The position numbers and the translations under genes are program-made. Positions 16,911-24,671 of a DNA stretch of 64,000 bases are shown piece after piece; positions within the stretch are counted from its first letter, which is position 1; each line of letters begins with the position of its first letter. Source of the stretch: Saccharopolyspora endophytica (lineage in GTDB: Bacteria > Actinomycetota > Actinomycetes > Mycobacteriales > Pseudonocardiaceae). The stretch covers positions 248,001-312,000 of the forward strand of contig NZ_JAGPXE010000004.1 in NCBI RefSeq assembly GCF_018070075.1, read 5' to 3'. The notes beneath the pieces are model-generated. The model was given only the letters and a program-made list of their open reading frames with translations. It searched no databases and had not been told where the DNA came from.

Positions 16911-17858
16911 TCAGCCCTCGTTGAGCACCCGGATCGGGGAACCCGCCGCGAAGGCCTTCACGTCCTCGACGGTCTCGACGAAGAACGCCTGGTAGGTGTC
17001 GTCGGTGACGTAGCCGATGTGCGGGGTCAGGACCGTGCGCGGCGTGTCGCGCCACGGGTCGTCGACGGGCAGCGGCTCGGTGCCGTAGACGTCGATTCCG
17101 GCGCCGGCGATCCGGCCCTCGCGCAGCGCGGTGCGCAGCGCGTCCTCGTCGACGATCGGGCCGCGCGAGGTGTTGATCAGGTACGCGGTGGGCTTCATCA
17201 GCGCCAGCTCGTCGGCTCCCACCAGACCCCGGGACCGCTTGCTCAGCACCAGGTGGACGCTGAGCACGTCGGACCGCTCGAACAGCTCGTCCTTGCCGAC
17301 CAGCCGCGCACCGACCTCGGCCGCGCGCTGCTCGGTGAGGTTGCTGCTCCAGGCGATCACGTCCATGCCGAACGCACGACCGACGGTGGCCATGTGCGAG
17401 CCGAGCCGCCCGAGCCCGAGCACGCCGAGGGTCTTGCCGCCGAGCTCCACGCCCACGCCGGTCTGCCAGCCCCCGGTGCGGATCCGCCGGTCCTGCCCGG
17501 GGATGTCGCGCAGCAGCGCGAAGATCAGCCCCCACGCCAGTTCGGAGGTCGCCGCCCAACCGCGCCCGCTGCCGGTCCCGGACACCACCACGCCGTGCTC
17601 GCGCGCCGCGTCCAGGTCGATCGAGGCGTTGCGCATGCCGGTGGTGACCAGCAGCTTCAGGTTCGGCAGCCGGCTGATCACCTCGCGCGGGAAGCGGGTG
17701 CGCTCGCGCATCGCGGCGATCACGTCGAACGGCTCCAGCCGCGCCACGAGCTCGTCGACGTCGGCGATGTGCTCGGTGAACACCTCGACGTCGAGCCCGT
17801 CCCAGTCGGCGTAGCTGCGGGCGACGTCCTGGTAGTCGTCGAGCACTGCGATCCGCAT
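16911..17858 (-). CDS. D-2-hydroxyacid dehydrogenase family protein
   Basis: A 315-residue NAD(P)-dependent D-isomer-specific 2-hydroxyacid dehydrogenase. The Rossmann fingerprint LGVLGLGRLGSHMA (GLGRLG at 148-153) and the catalytic Arg232 (INTSRGPIVDE), Glu261 (GTEPLP) and His280 (LTPHIGYV) are all present. The N-terminal catalytic half begins MRIAVLDDYQDVA, a form common in a phosphoglycerate-dehydrogenase-like subgroup of unknown substrate. It should interconvert a 2-keto acid and its D-hydroxy acid. Transcribed towards the MHS transporter, it may supply or use the imported acid. Confidence 0.9.
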   Translation of the reverse strand: MRIAVLDDYQDVARSYADWDGLDVEVFTEHIADVDELVARLEPFDVIAAMRERTRFPREVISRLPNLKLLVTTGMRNASIDLDAAREHGVVVSGTGSGRGWAATSELAWGLIFALLRDIPGQDRRIRTGGWQTGVGVELGGKTLGVLGLGRLGSHMATVGRAFGMDVIAWSSNLTEQRAAEVGARLVGKDELFERSDVLSVHLVLSKRSRGLVGADELALMKPTAYLINTSRGPIVDEDALRTALREGRIAGAGIDVYGTEPLPVDDPWRDTPRTVLTPHIGYVTDDTYQAFFVETVEDVKAFAAGSPIRVLNEG

Positions 17859-17953
17859 GTCAACCCTCCGCTTTCGGCTCCGGCATCACGGGACGGCGAA
17901 AATCCTACGCAGGTGATCGCATTCGACGGGGGTGGCGCGAGACACTGGGCCAC

Positions 17954-18733
17954 GTGACCGGATCGACCGTGCTGCACCTGCTGCCGTTGAGCACCTTCCA
18001 CAACGACCGCGACCAGCCCATCACAGCCGCGAGCCTGACCTCGCAGGGCTTCGTGCACTGCTCCCCCGACGTGCCCACCACGCTGGCCGTGGCCAACAAC
18101 CTCTACAGCGACGTCGAGGAACCGATGGTCGCCGTCGAGCTGGACCCGGAGCGGCTGTCCGCGCCGGTGCGCTGGGAGGCCGCCGACCCGGCGCCACCGC
18201 CCGGGGTGTCCGACGAGGCGCTGTTCCCGCACGTCTACGGCCCGCTGGACCGCGAGTCGGTGATCGGCATCCGCTACGCGCGCCGCGACGTCAAGGGCCG
18301 CTTCCTGTCGCTGGAGTCGCGCAGCCGCACCGCGGAGGAGTTCGACCTGCTGCCGCACCCCGAGGGAGGCTGGTACCGGCGGACGTGGGCCAGTCAGGTC
18401 GAGGTCGAGCGGCCCAACGGCACCCGGCCGACCGCGACCACGATCTACTTCCTGCTCCCGCCCGGCCAGCACTCGGCGTGGCACGTGGTGGCCTCCGACG
18501 AGGTGTGGCTGTGGCATCGCGGCGGCCCGCTGACGCTGCACCTGGGCGGCACGGGGGCGAGGCCCTCCGATCACCCCGAGCAGCTGGTGCTGGGCGCCGG
18601 TGCGGGTCAGACCCCGCAGGCGGTGATCCCGGCCGGGACCTGGCAGTGCGCTTCCGCCGCCGCCACGGTCGAATCGCTGGTCACGTGCGTGGTGTCGCCG
18701 GGGTTCGACTTCGCCGATTTCGAGGTGGTGTAG
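17954..18733 (+). CDS. DUF952-DUF985 (cupin) two-domain protein
   Basis: A 259-residue fusion of two domains. Residues 1-115 match DUF952 (LHLLPLSTFHN, SQGFVHCSPDVPTTLAVANNLY, EALFPHVYGPLDRESVI). Residues 130-259 match the DUF985 cupin (LLPHPEGGWYRRTW, TTIYFLLPPGQHSAWHVVASDEVWLWHRG), which holds the His-x-His/Glu metal-binding cupin pattern. The two are usually separate proteins. GTG at 17954 starts just before the first strand. Neither function is known; the cupin may bind metal or a sugar-like ligand. It is divergent from the hydroxyacid dehydrogenase, with 95 bp between. Confidence 0.87.
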   Translation: MTGSTVLHLLPLSTFHNDRDQPITAASLTSQGFVHCSPDVPTTLAVANNLYSDVEEPMVAVELDPERLSAPVRWEAADPAPPPGVSDEALFPHVYGPLDRESVIGIRYARRDVKGRFLSLESRSRTAEEFDLLPHPEGGWYRRTWASQVEVERPNGTRPTATTIYFLLPPGQHSAWHVVASDEVWLWHRGGPLTLHLGGTGARPSDHPEQLVLGAGAGQTPQAVIPAGTWQCASAAATVESLVTCVVSPGFDFADFEVV

Positions 18734-19064
18734 GCGGGTCGAAGGAGGAGTGCTGCGCCCCCGGCCGGCGCATCGCTCCCGGGCCTCCCGCGACGACGAC
18801 CTCACCGCGCGGGCCGCGGACCGTGGCGACGACCGCGGCCGCCGCCGGGAGGAACGCTCCCCGGGCCAGCAGCGCCGCGCGATGCCTGCGGTAGGCGGCG
18901 ACGAGACCGCGCTGGTGGTCGCGATGCCTGCCTCGGCGTGTCGTGCCGGAGCCGAGCATGCCTCGCTCCACCCACGACATCACGATCGAGAAGCCCAGAA
19001 CCATCCCGATGCCGATGCCCGCCGCTCCGGCGAACCCGGTCAATGAATTCAGCACCGGCAACAC
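18681..19064 (-). CDS. Hypothetical small membrane protein
   Basis: No family recognised. The 127-residue reading frame starts with GTG at 19064 behind a GGGG-rich stretch and has one clear hydrophobic helix (about residues 8-30, GFAGAAGIGIGMVLGFSIVMSW), then a basic region rich in Arg and a second weakly hydrophobic stretch (about 68-83). It overlaps the convergent upstream gene by 53 bp, and its tail is low-complexity. The hydrophobic N-terminus argues that it is coding, but the overlap and lack of family leave this open. Confidence 0.42.
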   Translation of the reverse strand: MLPVLNSLTGFAGAAGIGIGMVLGFSIVMSWVERGMLGSGTTRRGRHRDHQRGLVAAYRRHRAALLARGAFLPAAAAVVATVRGPRGEVVVAGGPGAMRRPGAQHSSFDPPTPPRNRRSRTPATPRT

Positions 19065-19437
19065 CCCCGAAACCTAAGCCGGTTCGCGCCCATCGGTTGC
19101 CCGCGCGACGCCACCCGGTACCCCGGTCGGGTCGGCGGCCTCGCGTTCGAGTCGTCCGATGCACGCGCAGATCCACTGTGGCCTGTTGATTTCACGGTAG
19201 GTGCGGGGCGTCTTGAACGCTGCTCGCGTCCCGCCCCGATCGCCCCAACGGGTGAAAACGATTTCGCTGCGGATCGATCCGGTGCTCCGAACGATCGTTG
19301 ATCGAGCAATCTGATGGTCACCGGGGATACCATCGGAGCCGTCGCCGCGTTCCGAGCCGGTCGGCGGGCAACCCACCATCCCCGGCGCGCGTGTTGACCC
19401 GAGAGGCCCGATTCCCACGCCTGGGGAGGTGTCGGCC
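19065..19437. other. 373-bp intergenic region without a gene
   Basis: Between divergent genes. Open frames on the minus strand here have Arg/Gly-rich translations without pattern and are not called. The segment near 19190-19320 is relatively AT-rich for this genome, so promoters in both directions are likely. No repeat or RNA gene seen. Confidence 0.5.
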
Positions 19438-19821
19438 GTGCGGGGTTATCCCGTTCATCTGCTCTTCCACCTGCTGGCGATCGTCGCCGGTATCGCCGTC
19501 GGCGTCGGCGGTGCGCTGTGGTGGCTGGGCGACGACCGCAACGCCCTGTACCTGGCCGCGACCGCGCTGATCGTCGGGATCATCGTGCTGCTGCTGCAGG
19601 GCTTCTACATCAGCGCCAGCCAGCCGCCGCGGCCCGCTCCGCGCAGGCCCATGCCGCCGGCTCCGCCGTCGCACCCGCGGTTCCAGCCGGTCGCCGAGCG
19701 GCGCGATCCGACGCGCCCGGACCTGGAGCCGGTCGCCCCGCCGGAGGCCGAGTCCGGCTCGGTCGACCAGGAGACCAAGACGTCGGCGATCGACGCCCTC
19801 AACGAGCACACCAAGGGCTGA
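19438..19821 (+). CDS. Small two-helix membrane protein with proline-rich tail
   Basis: A 127-residue protein. Two membrane helices (about residues 6-30 and 38-58) form a hairpin, followed by a cytoplasmic tail rich in proline (PPRPAPRRPMPPAPP) and acidic residues. I do not recognise the function. GTG at 19438 is chosen over GTG at 19429 because GGGGAGG at 19422-19428 lies 9 bases before it. The gene is 99 bp upstream of the amino-acid permease in the same direction, but with enough space for a separate promoter. Confidence 0.7.
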   Translation: MRGYPVHLLFHLLAIVAGIAVGVGGALWWLGDDRNALYLAATALIVGIIVLLLQGFYISASQPPRPAPRRPMPPAPPSHPRFQPVAERRDPTRPDLEPVAPPEAESGSVDQETKTSAIDALNEHTKG

Positions 19822-19920
19822 GTCGTCGCAGTTCAGCGGCCCATTTGCCGCCGAATCCTTGCGATCTGTGATGCGAGTCACCATTCTGGGCTGAGTTTCG
19901 GGTTCACCCGGGAGGCCGTC

Positions 19921-21423
19921 ATGTCGATCATGCGGGTCAAATCGGTCGAGCAGTCGATTCAGGACGCCGAGGCACCGGAATTCCGGTTGCGCCGCGTGCT
20001 CAGAGCGGTTGACCTGCTCGGCATCGGGATCGGCGCGATCATCGGCACCGGGATCTTCGTGCTCACGGGTGTCGCCGCGGCCACCGACGCCGGGCCGGGC
20101 ATCTCGATCTCCTTCGTCATCTCCGGCATCGCCTGCGGACTCGCGGCCCTCTGCTACGCCGAGTTCGCCTCCGTCGTGCCCGTCGCCGGATCCGCCTACA
20201 CGTTCTCCTACGCCTCGCTCGGGGAGTTCCTGGCCTGGATCATCGGCTGGGACCTGATGCTGGAGTTCGTCATCGGTGCTTCCACCGTCTCGGTGGGCTG
20301 GTCGCAGTACTTCGTCGAGGCGCTCAGCGCGATCGGACTCGGGCTGCCCGAATCGCTGACCGCCGCACCCGGCGCGGGCGGGGCGATGAACCTGCCCGCC
20401 GCGATCATCGCGCTGCTGCTGACCGTCGTGCTGGTGGTCGGCATCCGGCTCAGCGCTTCGGTGACCAACGTGGTCGTGGCGATCAAGCTGGCCGTGGTGC
20501 TGTTCTTCATCATCTTCGGCGCGTTCTTCGTCAAGACCGCCAACTGGGACCCGTTCATCCCGCCGCACCAGCCCCCGGACCCGTCCGAGACCGGCTCCGC
20601 TCTCAACGACCCGCTGATCAACGCGATCTTCGGCAGCACCGGCTCGTTCGGCGTCAGCGGCCTGGTGGCCGGAGCCGCACTGGTGTTCTTCGCCTACATC
20701 GGCTTCGACATCGTCGCCAGCGGCGCGGAGGAGACCCGCAGGCCGCAGCGCGACATGCCGATCGGCATCCTCGGCTCGCTGGCGGTCTGCTCGATCCTCT
20801 ACGTGCTGGTCTCGCTGGTGATGACCGGCATCGTCAAGTACGACAAGCTCGACACCGCCGCTCCGATGGCCACCGCGTTCCAGGCGATCGGAGCGCCGTG
20901 GGCGGTCGGCCTGGTGTCGCTGGGCGCGATCGCCGGTCTGACCACGGTGATCCTGATCCTGATGCTCGGGCAGGCCCGCGTCGGCTTCGCGATGGCCCGC
21001 GACGGGCTGCTGCCGGTGTACTTCGCGAAGGTGCACTCCAAGTACCGCACGCCCTACCGGATCACGGTGACCACCGGAGTCGTGGTCGCGATCATCGCCT
21101 CGCTGACGCCGATCGACGTGCTCGCCGAGATGACCAACATCGGCACCCTGTTCGCGTTCGTGCTGGTCTCCATCGGCGTGCTGGTGATGCGCCGGACGCG
21201 CCCGGACCTGCCGCGCGCGTTCCGCGTCCCGCTGGTCCCGGTGGTCCCGATCCTCGCCGCGCTGGCCTGCCTCTACCTGATGCTCAACCTCGAAGGCTGG
21301 ACCTGGCTGCGATTCGGCATCTGGATGGCCCTCGGCCTGCTGATCTACTTCGTCTACAGCAAGCACCGCAGCCGCCTCGCCCGAGGCGAGACCATCGAGG
21401 ACGCCGCCGAGGAAGCGGACTGA
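19921..21423 (+). CDS. APC-family amino-acid permease (cationic amino-acid transporter type)
   Basis: A 500-residue amino-acid/polyamine/organocation transporter. The first helix carries the unwound substrate-binding pattern GIGIGAIIGTGIFVLTG, and later AGAALVFFAYIGFDIVASGAEE (helix 6) is the CAT-subfamily signature. About 12 helices are predicted. It should take up amino acids across the cytoplasmic membrane; a cationic substrate is suggested by resemblance to CAT/YfnA proteins but not proven. A GGGAGG site precedes ATG 19921. It converges with the UBP zinc-finger gene, 4 bp apart. Confidence 0.92.
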   Translation: MSIMRVKSVEQSIQDAEAPEFRLRRVLRAVDLLGIGIGAIIGTGIFVLTGVAAATDAGPGISISFVISGIACGLAALCYAEFASVVPVAGSAYTFSYASLGEFLAWIIGWDLMLEFVIGASTVSVGWSQYFVEALSAIGLGLPESLTAAPGAGGAMNLPAAIIALLLTVVLVVGIRLSASVTNVVVAIKLAVVLFFIIFGAFFVKTANWDPFIPPHQPPDPSETGSALNDPLINAIFGSTGSFGVSGLVAGAALVFFAYIGFDIVASGAEETRRPQRDMPIGILGSLAVCSILYVLVSLVMTGIVKYDKLDTAAPMATAFQAIGAPWAVGLVSLGAIAGLTTVILILMLGQARVGFAMARDGLLPVYFAKVHSKYRTPYRITVTTGVVVAIIASLTPIDVLAEMTNIGTLFAFVLVSIGVLVMRRTRPDLPRAFRVPLVPVVPILAALACLYLMLNLEGWTWLRFGIWMALGLLIYFVYSKHRSRLARGETIEDAAEEAD

Positions 21424-21427
21424 GACC

Positions 21428-21700
21428 TCAGGCGCCCAGCTGCTCGTCGACGAAGCACCACATCCAGTTCTCGCCCGGCTCGAAGGAGCGGATCACCGGG
21501 TGACGGGTCTGCTCGTGGTGGACCGTGGCGTGCCGGTTGGGGCTGGAATCGCAGCAGCCCACGTGGCCGCAGTCCGTGCAGATCCGCAGGTGCGCCCAGA
21601 CTCGCTCACCGGCGGCCAGGCAGTCCTCGCAGCCGTTTACGCTGCTGGGGTTCGGCCGCTGAGTGGCGGCGCCGGTCAGGTGTGCGCAACGATCCGACAT
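21428..21700 (-). CDS. UBP-type zinc-finger protein
   Basis: A 90-residue protein that is a single UBP (ubiquitin-hydrolase-type) zinc finger. The metal ligands are visible: Cys5/His7, Cys24-x2-Cys27, Cys41-x2-Cys44, Cys49 and histidines at 57-67, with the typical NGCEDCLAAGERVWAHLRICTDCGHVGCCDSS core. In eukaryotes this domain binds ubiquitin tails; bacteria use it in an unknown role. In other bacteria it is found fused to, or beside, CPA1 Na+/H+ antiporters, and here it is divergent from one with only 50 bp between the starts. It may be a regulatory partner of the antiporter. Confidence 0.9.
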   Translation of the reverse strand: MSDRCAHLTGAATQRPNPSSVNGCEDCLAAGERVWAHLRICTDCGHVGCCDSSPNRHATVHHEQTRHPVIRSFEPGENWMWCFVDEQLGA

Positions 21701-21750
21701 CGTCTGGTCCCTTCTCTCCTGCCGCTCAGCATGTCCCGACGGGAGTGAGC

Positions 21751-23316
21751 ATGCACGACCTGCCCGCCTTGATGGCTCTGCTCGCCGGAGCGCTGGCCGT
21801 CACCGCACTGTCCCGCCGCCTCGGCGTGTCGGCACCGCTGGTGCTGGTCGTCGTCGGGCTGGCGGTCTCGGCGATCCCGGGCGTGCCGGACTACGCGATC
21901 AACCCCGACGTGATCCTGCTGCTGATCCTGCCACCGCTGCTGTACTCGGCCGCGCTGCACAGCTCGACGGTCGGGATCAAGGCGAACCTGCGGCCGATCG
22001 GGCTGCTGGCGATCGGCCTCGTGCTGTTCAGCACCGCCGTCGCCGGGCTCGTGGCGTGGTGGCTGGTGCCCGGTTTGCCGCTGAGCGCGGCGCTGGTGCT
22101 CGGCGCGGTCATCGCCCCGCCGGACGCGGTGGCGGCGACATCGATCGGCCGCCGGGTCGGGTTGCCGCGCAGGCTGATGACGGTGCTCAGCGGCGAGAGC
22201 CTGGTCAACGACGCGACCGCGCTGACCGCCTACCGGGTCGCGGTGGCCGCGGCGATCGGCACCGGCACCTCGCTGCTGTCGGGCCTGGGCATGTTCCTTC
22301 TGGCCGCGGTCGGCGGAACGCTGATCGGCCTGGTGATCGCCTGGGCGGTCAACCGGGTCAAGCCGCTGCTGCGCGACGACATGCTCGACAGCGCGGTCGG
22401 GCTGATCGTGCCGTTCTTCGCCTACTTCGTCGCCGAGGAGGCGCACACCTCCGGAGTGCTGGCGGTGGTGGTCGCCGGGCTGTACCTGGGTCACCAGGCG
22501 CCCGCGCGCAGCGCGGCGACGCGGGTGCAGGACAAGGCCGTGTGGGGAGCGGTGGACACGCTGCTGGAGGCGGTGGTGTTCGCGCTGATCGGCCTGCAGC
22601 TCAGCAGCGTCGTGGCCGGCGTGAGCACCGGGTTCGGGCCGCTGCTGCTGGCGGGCTGCGCGCTGACCGTCGCGGTGGTGCTGGCGCGCGTGGTGTGGGT
22701 GTTCGGCGTGATGTACCTGCCGGAGTGGCTGCGCGGCAAGCGCCCCGACTGGCGGCACAAGCTGGTCGTGTCGTGGGCCGGCATGCGCGGGGTGGTGTCG
22801 TTGGCGGCGGCCTCGGCGATCCCGACGGTGACGCTGTCCGGGCACCCGTTCCCGCACCGCGACGAGGTGCTGTTCCTGACCCTGTTCGTCACGCTCACGA
22901 CGCTGCTGCTGCACGGCACCACGCTGCGCCGGTTGATCGAGCGGCTCGGCGTGACCGGCGGCGAGGACTACACCGACGCGCTCGCGGAGGCCGAGGCCAG
23001 GCACAACGCCGCGCGCGCCTCGCAGGAGCGCCTCGACGACCTGACCGCGGAGACCGAGCCGCCGGGGGACGTGGCCGATCAGCTCCGGCGGGCCGCGCAG
23101 CAGCGCGCCAACCGGGCGTGGGAACGGCTGGGCCGCTCCGACGAGGAGCTGGGCGAGAGCCCCACGGCCGCCTACCGGAGGTTGCGCAGCGAGATGCTGG
23201 CCGCCGAGCGAGCGGTGTTCGTGCAGTTCCGCGACGCCCGCCGGATAGACGACGAGGTGCTGCGCCGCGTCATGCACCAGCTCGACCTGGAGGAGCTGTC
23301 ACTCACCCGGGACTGA
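21751..23316 (+). CDS. Na+/H+ antiporter, CPA1 (NhaP/NhaK) family
   Basis: A 521-residue antiporter with about 12 helices and a soluble C-terminal tail of about 110 residues. The core LVLGAVIAPPDAVAATSIGRR holds the ion-binding Asp of CPA1 exchangers, and LSGESLVNDATAL and AGMRGVVSLAAASAIP are further family hallmarks. It should expel Na+ (or K+) in exchange for protons. ATG 21751 is preferred to GTG/ATG codons further upstream because the first helix begins there. The tail is highly charged and may bind a regulator such as the divergent UBP zinc finger. Its 3' end overlaps the convergent IclR gene by 18 bp. Confidence 0.92.
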   Translation: MHDLPALMALLAGALAVTALSRRLGVSAPLVLVVVGLAVSAIPGVPDYAINPDVILLLILPPLLYSAALHSSTVGIKANLRPIGLLAIGLVLFSTAVAGLVAWWLVPGLPLSAALVLGAVIAPPDAVAATSIGRRVGLPRRLMTVLSGESLVNDATALTAYRVAVAAAIGTGTSLLSGLGMFLLAAVGGTLIGLVIAWAVNRVKPLLRDDMLDSAVGLIVPFFAYFVAEEAHTSGVLAVVVAGLYLGHQAPARSAATRVQDKAVWGAVDTLLEAVVFALIGLQLSSVVAGVSTGFGPLLLAGCALTVAVVLARVVWVFGVMYLPEWLRGKRPDWRHKLVVSWAGMRGVVSLAAASAIPTVTLSGHPFPHRDEVLFLTLFVTLTTLLLHGTTLRRLIERLGVTGGEDYTDALAEAEARHNAARASQERLDDLTAETEPPGDVADQLRRAAQQRANRAWERLGRSDEELGESPTAAYRRLRSEMLAAERAVFVQFRDARRIDDEVLRRVMHQLDLEELSLTRD

Positions 23317-24102
23317 CGGGAGGAAGCCCAGCTGCGCCGACAGGTCCGCGGACGCGTCGCGCATGAACCCGACGGCCTCGCCCACCCGCTCGCGGGTGAA
23401 GCGGTAGGTGGGGCCGGACGCGCTCAGCGCCGCCACCACGTTGCCCTCGTGGTCGTAGACGGCGACGGCGGCGGCGTTGAGCCCGATCTCGAACTCCTCG
23501 TAGCTGGTCGCGTAGCCGTCGTGGACGATGAGCTCGAAGTCCTTGCGCTGCTGGCGGGCGGCGGTGACGGTCTGCTCGGTGTACTGCTCCAGCTTGCGCG
23601 CCAGGATGCGGTCCTGGTCGTCGCGGGGGGCGTGAGCGAGCAGCACCTTGCCGCTGGAGGTGGCGTGCAGCGGCGTGCGCTGGCCGACCCAGTTGTGCGC
23701 GGTGACCGAGGCGGTGCCCCGGGCCTGGCTGATGTTGATGGCCACGTCGAAGTCGCGGATGGCGATGTTGACGGTCTCGCCGAGCTCGGTGGCCAGCGAA
23801 TCGCAGTAGGCCTGGCCGATGCGCGAGAGGTCCAGCCGCTCGGTGGCCGCGCCTGCCAGCCGCACGATCCCGAAGCCGATGGCGTACTTGCCGCGCTCAC
23901 CGAGCTGCTCGACCAGACCGCGCGATTCCAGCACGCTGACCAGACGGGACGCGGTGGACTTGTGCACGCCGAGCTCGCCGGCGATCTCGGTGATGCCCAC
24001 CTCGCCGTTGCGGGCCAGCAGTTCCAGCACGGTCACCGCCCGGTCCACAGATTGCACGAGGGCACCCGAGCTACTTCCGCGTGATTGAGACGCACTAGCC
24101 AC
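23299..24102 (-). CDS. IclR-family transcriptional regulator
   Basis: A 267-residue IclR regulator. The N-terminal winged helix (about residues 18-75: VQSVDRAVTVLELLARNGEVGITEIAGELGVHKSTASRLV) is followed by the GAF-like effector domain ending near residue 262 with SASGPTYRFTRERV, the canonical IclR tail. It lies 68 bp downstream of soxG on the same strand and may be cotranscribed with soxBDAG, so it is the best candidate regulator of the sox/dimethylglycine-oxidase divergon. Effector unknown; sarcosine, dimethylglycine or betaine are plausible by context. Confidence 0.93.
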   Translation of the reverse strand: MASASQSRGSSSGALVQSVDRAVTVLELLARNGEVGITEIAGELGVHKSTASRLVSVLESRGLVEQLGERGKYAIGFGIVRLAGAATERLDLSRIGQAYCDSLATELGETVNIAIRDFDVAINISQARGTASVTAHNWVGQRTPLHATSSGKVLLAHAPRDDQDRILARKLEQYTEQTVTAARQQRKDFELIVHDGYATSYEEFEIGLNAAAVAVYDHEGNVVAALSASGPTYRFTRERVGEAVGFMRDASADLSAQLGFLPSVPGE

Positions 24103-24170
24103 GGGCCAGACCCTATCGGCTCGCCGGACCTATTCCGCGATCATCCGGGGTGGGCAGGAAATTCTGTTCC

Positions 24171-24671
24171 TCATTGTGCAACACCCGAGGTCACTTGGCG
24201 AGAGTCGAGCAACGCCGTGGCGAGGTGGCCCGCGTAGGAGTTGCGGACCAGGACCCGGTAGCCGGCGTCGAGGCGCCAGAGGATCACCGGGACCCGGGCG
24301 AGGAGGGTCTGCGCGCAGTGCCCCGGGACGAACACCCCGGGGTGCAGGTCGAGGGAGCACAGGGCTTCCAGGACCTCGCGGTCGTGCAGGCGCAGGGTCG
24401 TGCGGGCCGCCGACACGTCGACCAGGCTCCGATGGCCCGGCTCCGTTCCGGTGACCCCGATCAGCAGGTGCTCGTCCGGGCCCAGACCGAGGGCGGCGCG
24501 GTGCTCGTCCCCGGTGACCCGGTTGACCTCCGGCAGCCGCAGCCCCAGCGCGAACTCGGCGTCCGTGCGCACGTCGAGCTGGGGCAGGAACGGCTCCTCG
24601 ACCAGCACGTCCGCGAGCTCGGCGGCGCGGTGCCCGAGCGGGCTGCGGCGCAGATCAACGTCGACCGTCAC
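24171..24671 (-). CDS. soxG: Sarcosine oxidase, gamma subunit
   Basis: A 166-residue gamma subunit of heterotetrameric sarcosine oxidase. Visible family traits include the N-terminal RRSPLGHRAAEL, the TGTEPGHRSLVDVSAARTTLRL strand region and LHPGVFVPGHCAQTLLARVPVILWR near the C-terminus. It has no catalytic cofactor; it clamps the large alpha subunit. It overlaps the 3' end of soxA by 17 bp and is the last sox gene of the operon. Slightly shorter than many homologues (about 190-200), mainly through a compact middle. Confidence 0.9.
   Translation of the reverse strand: MTVDVDLRRSPLGHRAAELADVLVEEPFLPQLDVRTDAEFALGLRLPEVNRVTGDEHRAALGLGPDEHLLIGVTGTEPGHRSLVDVSAARTTLRLHDREVLEALCSLDLHPGVFVPGHCAQTLLARVPVILWRLDAGYRVLVRNSYAGHLATALLDSRQVTSGVAQ

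Noticed and set aside
16867-17559. Alternative minus-strand frame of about 230 codons over the hydroxyacid dehydrogenase
   Set aside because: Out-of-frame shadow; the called frame has all dehydrogenase catalytic residues.
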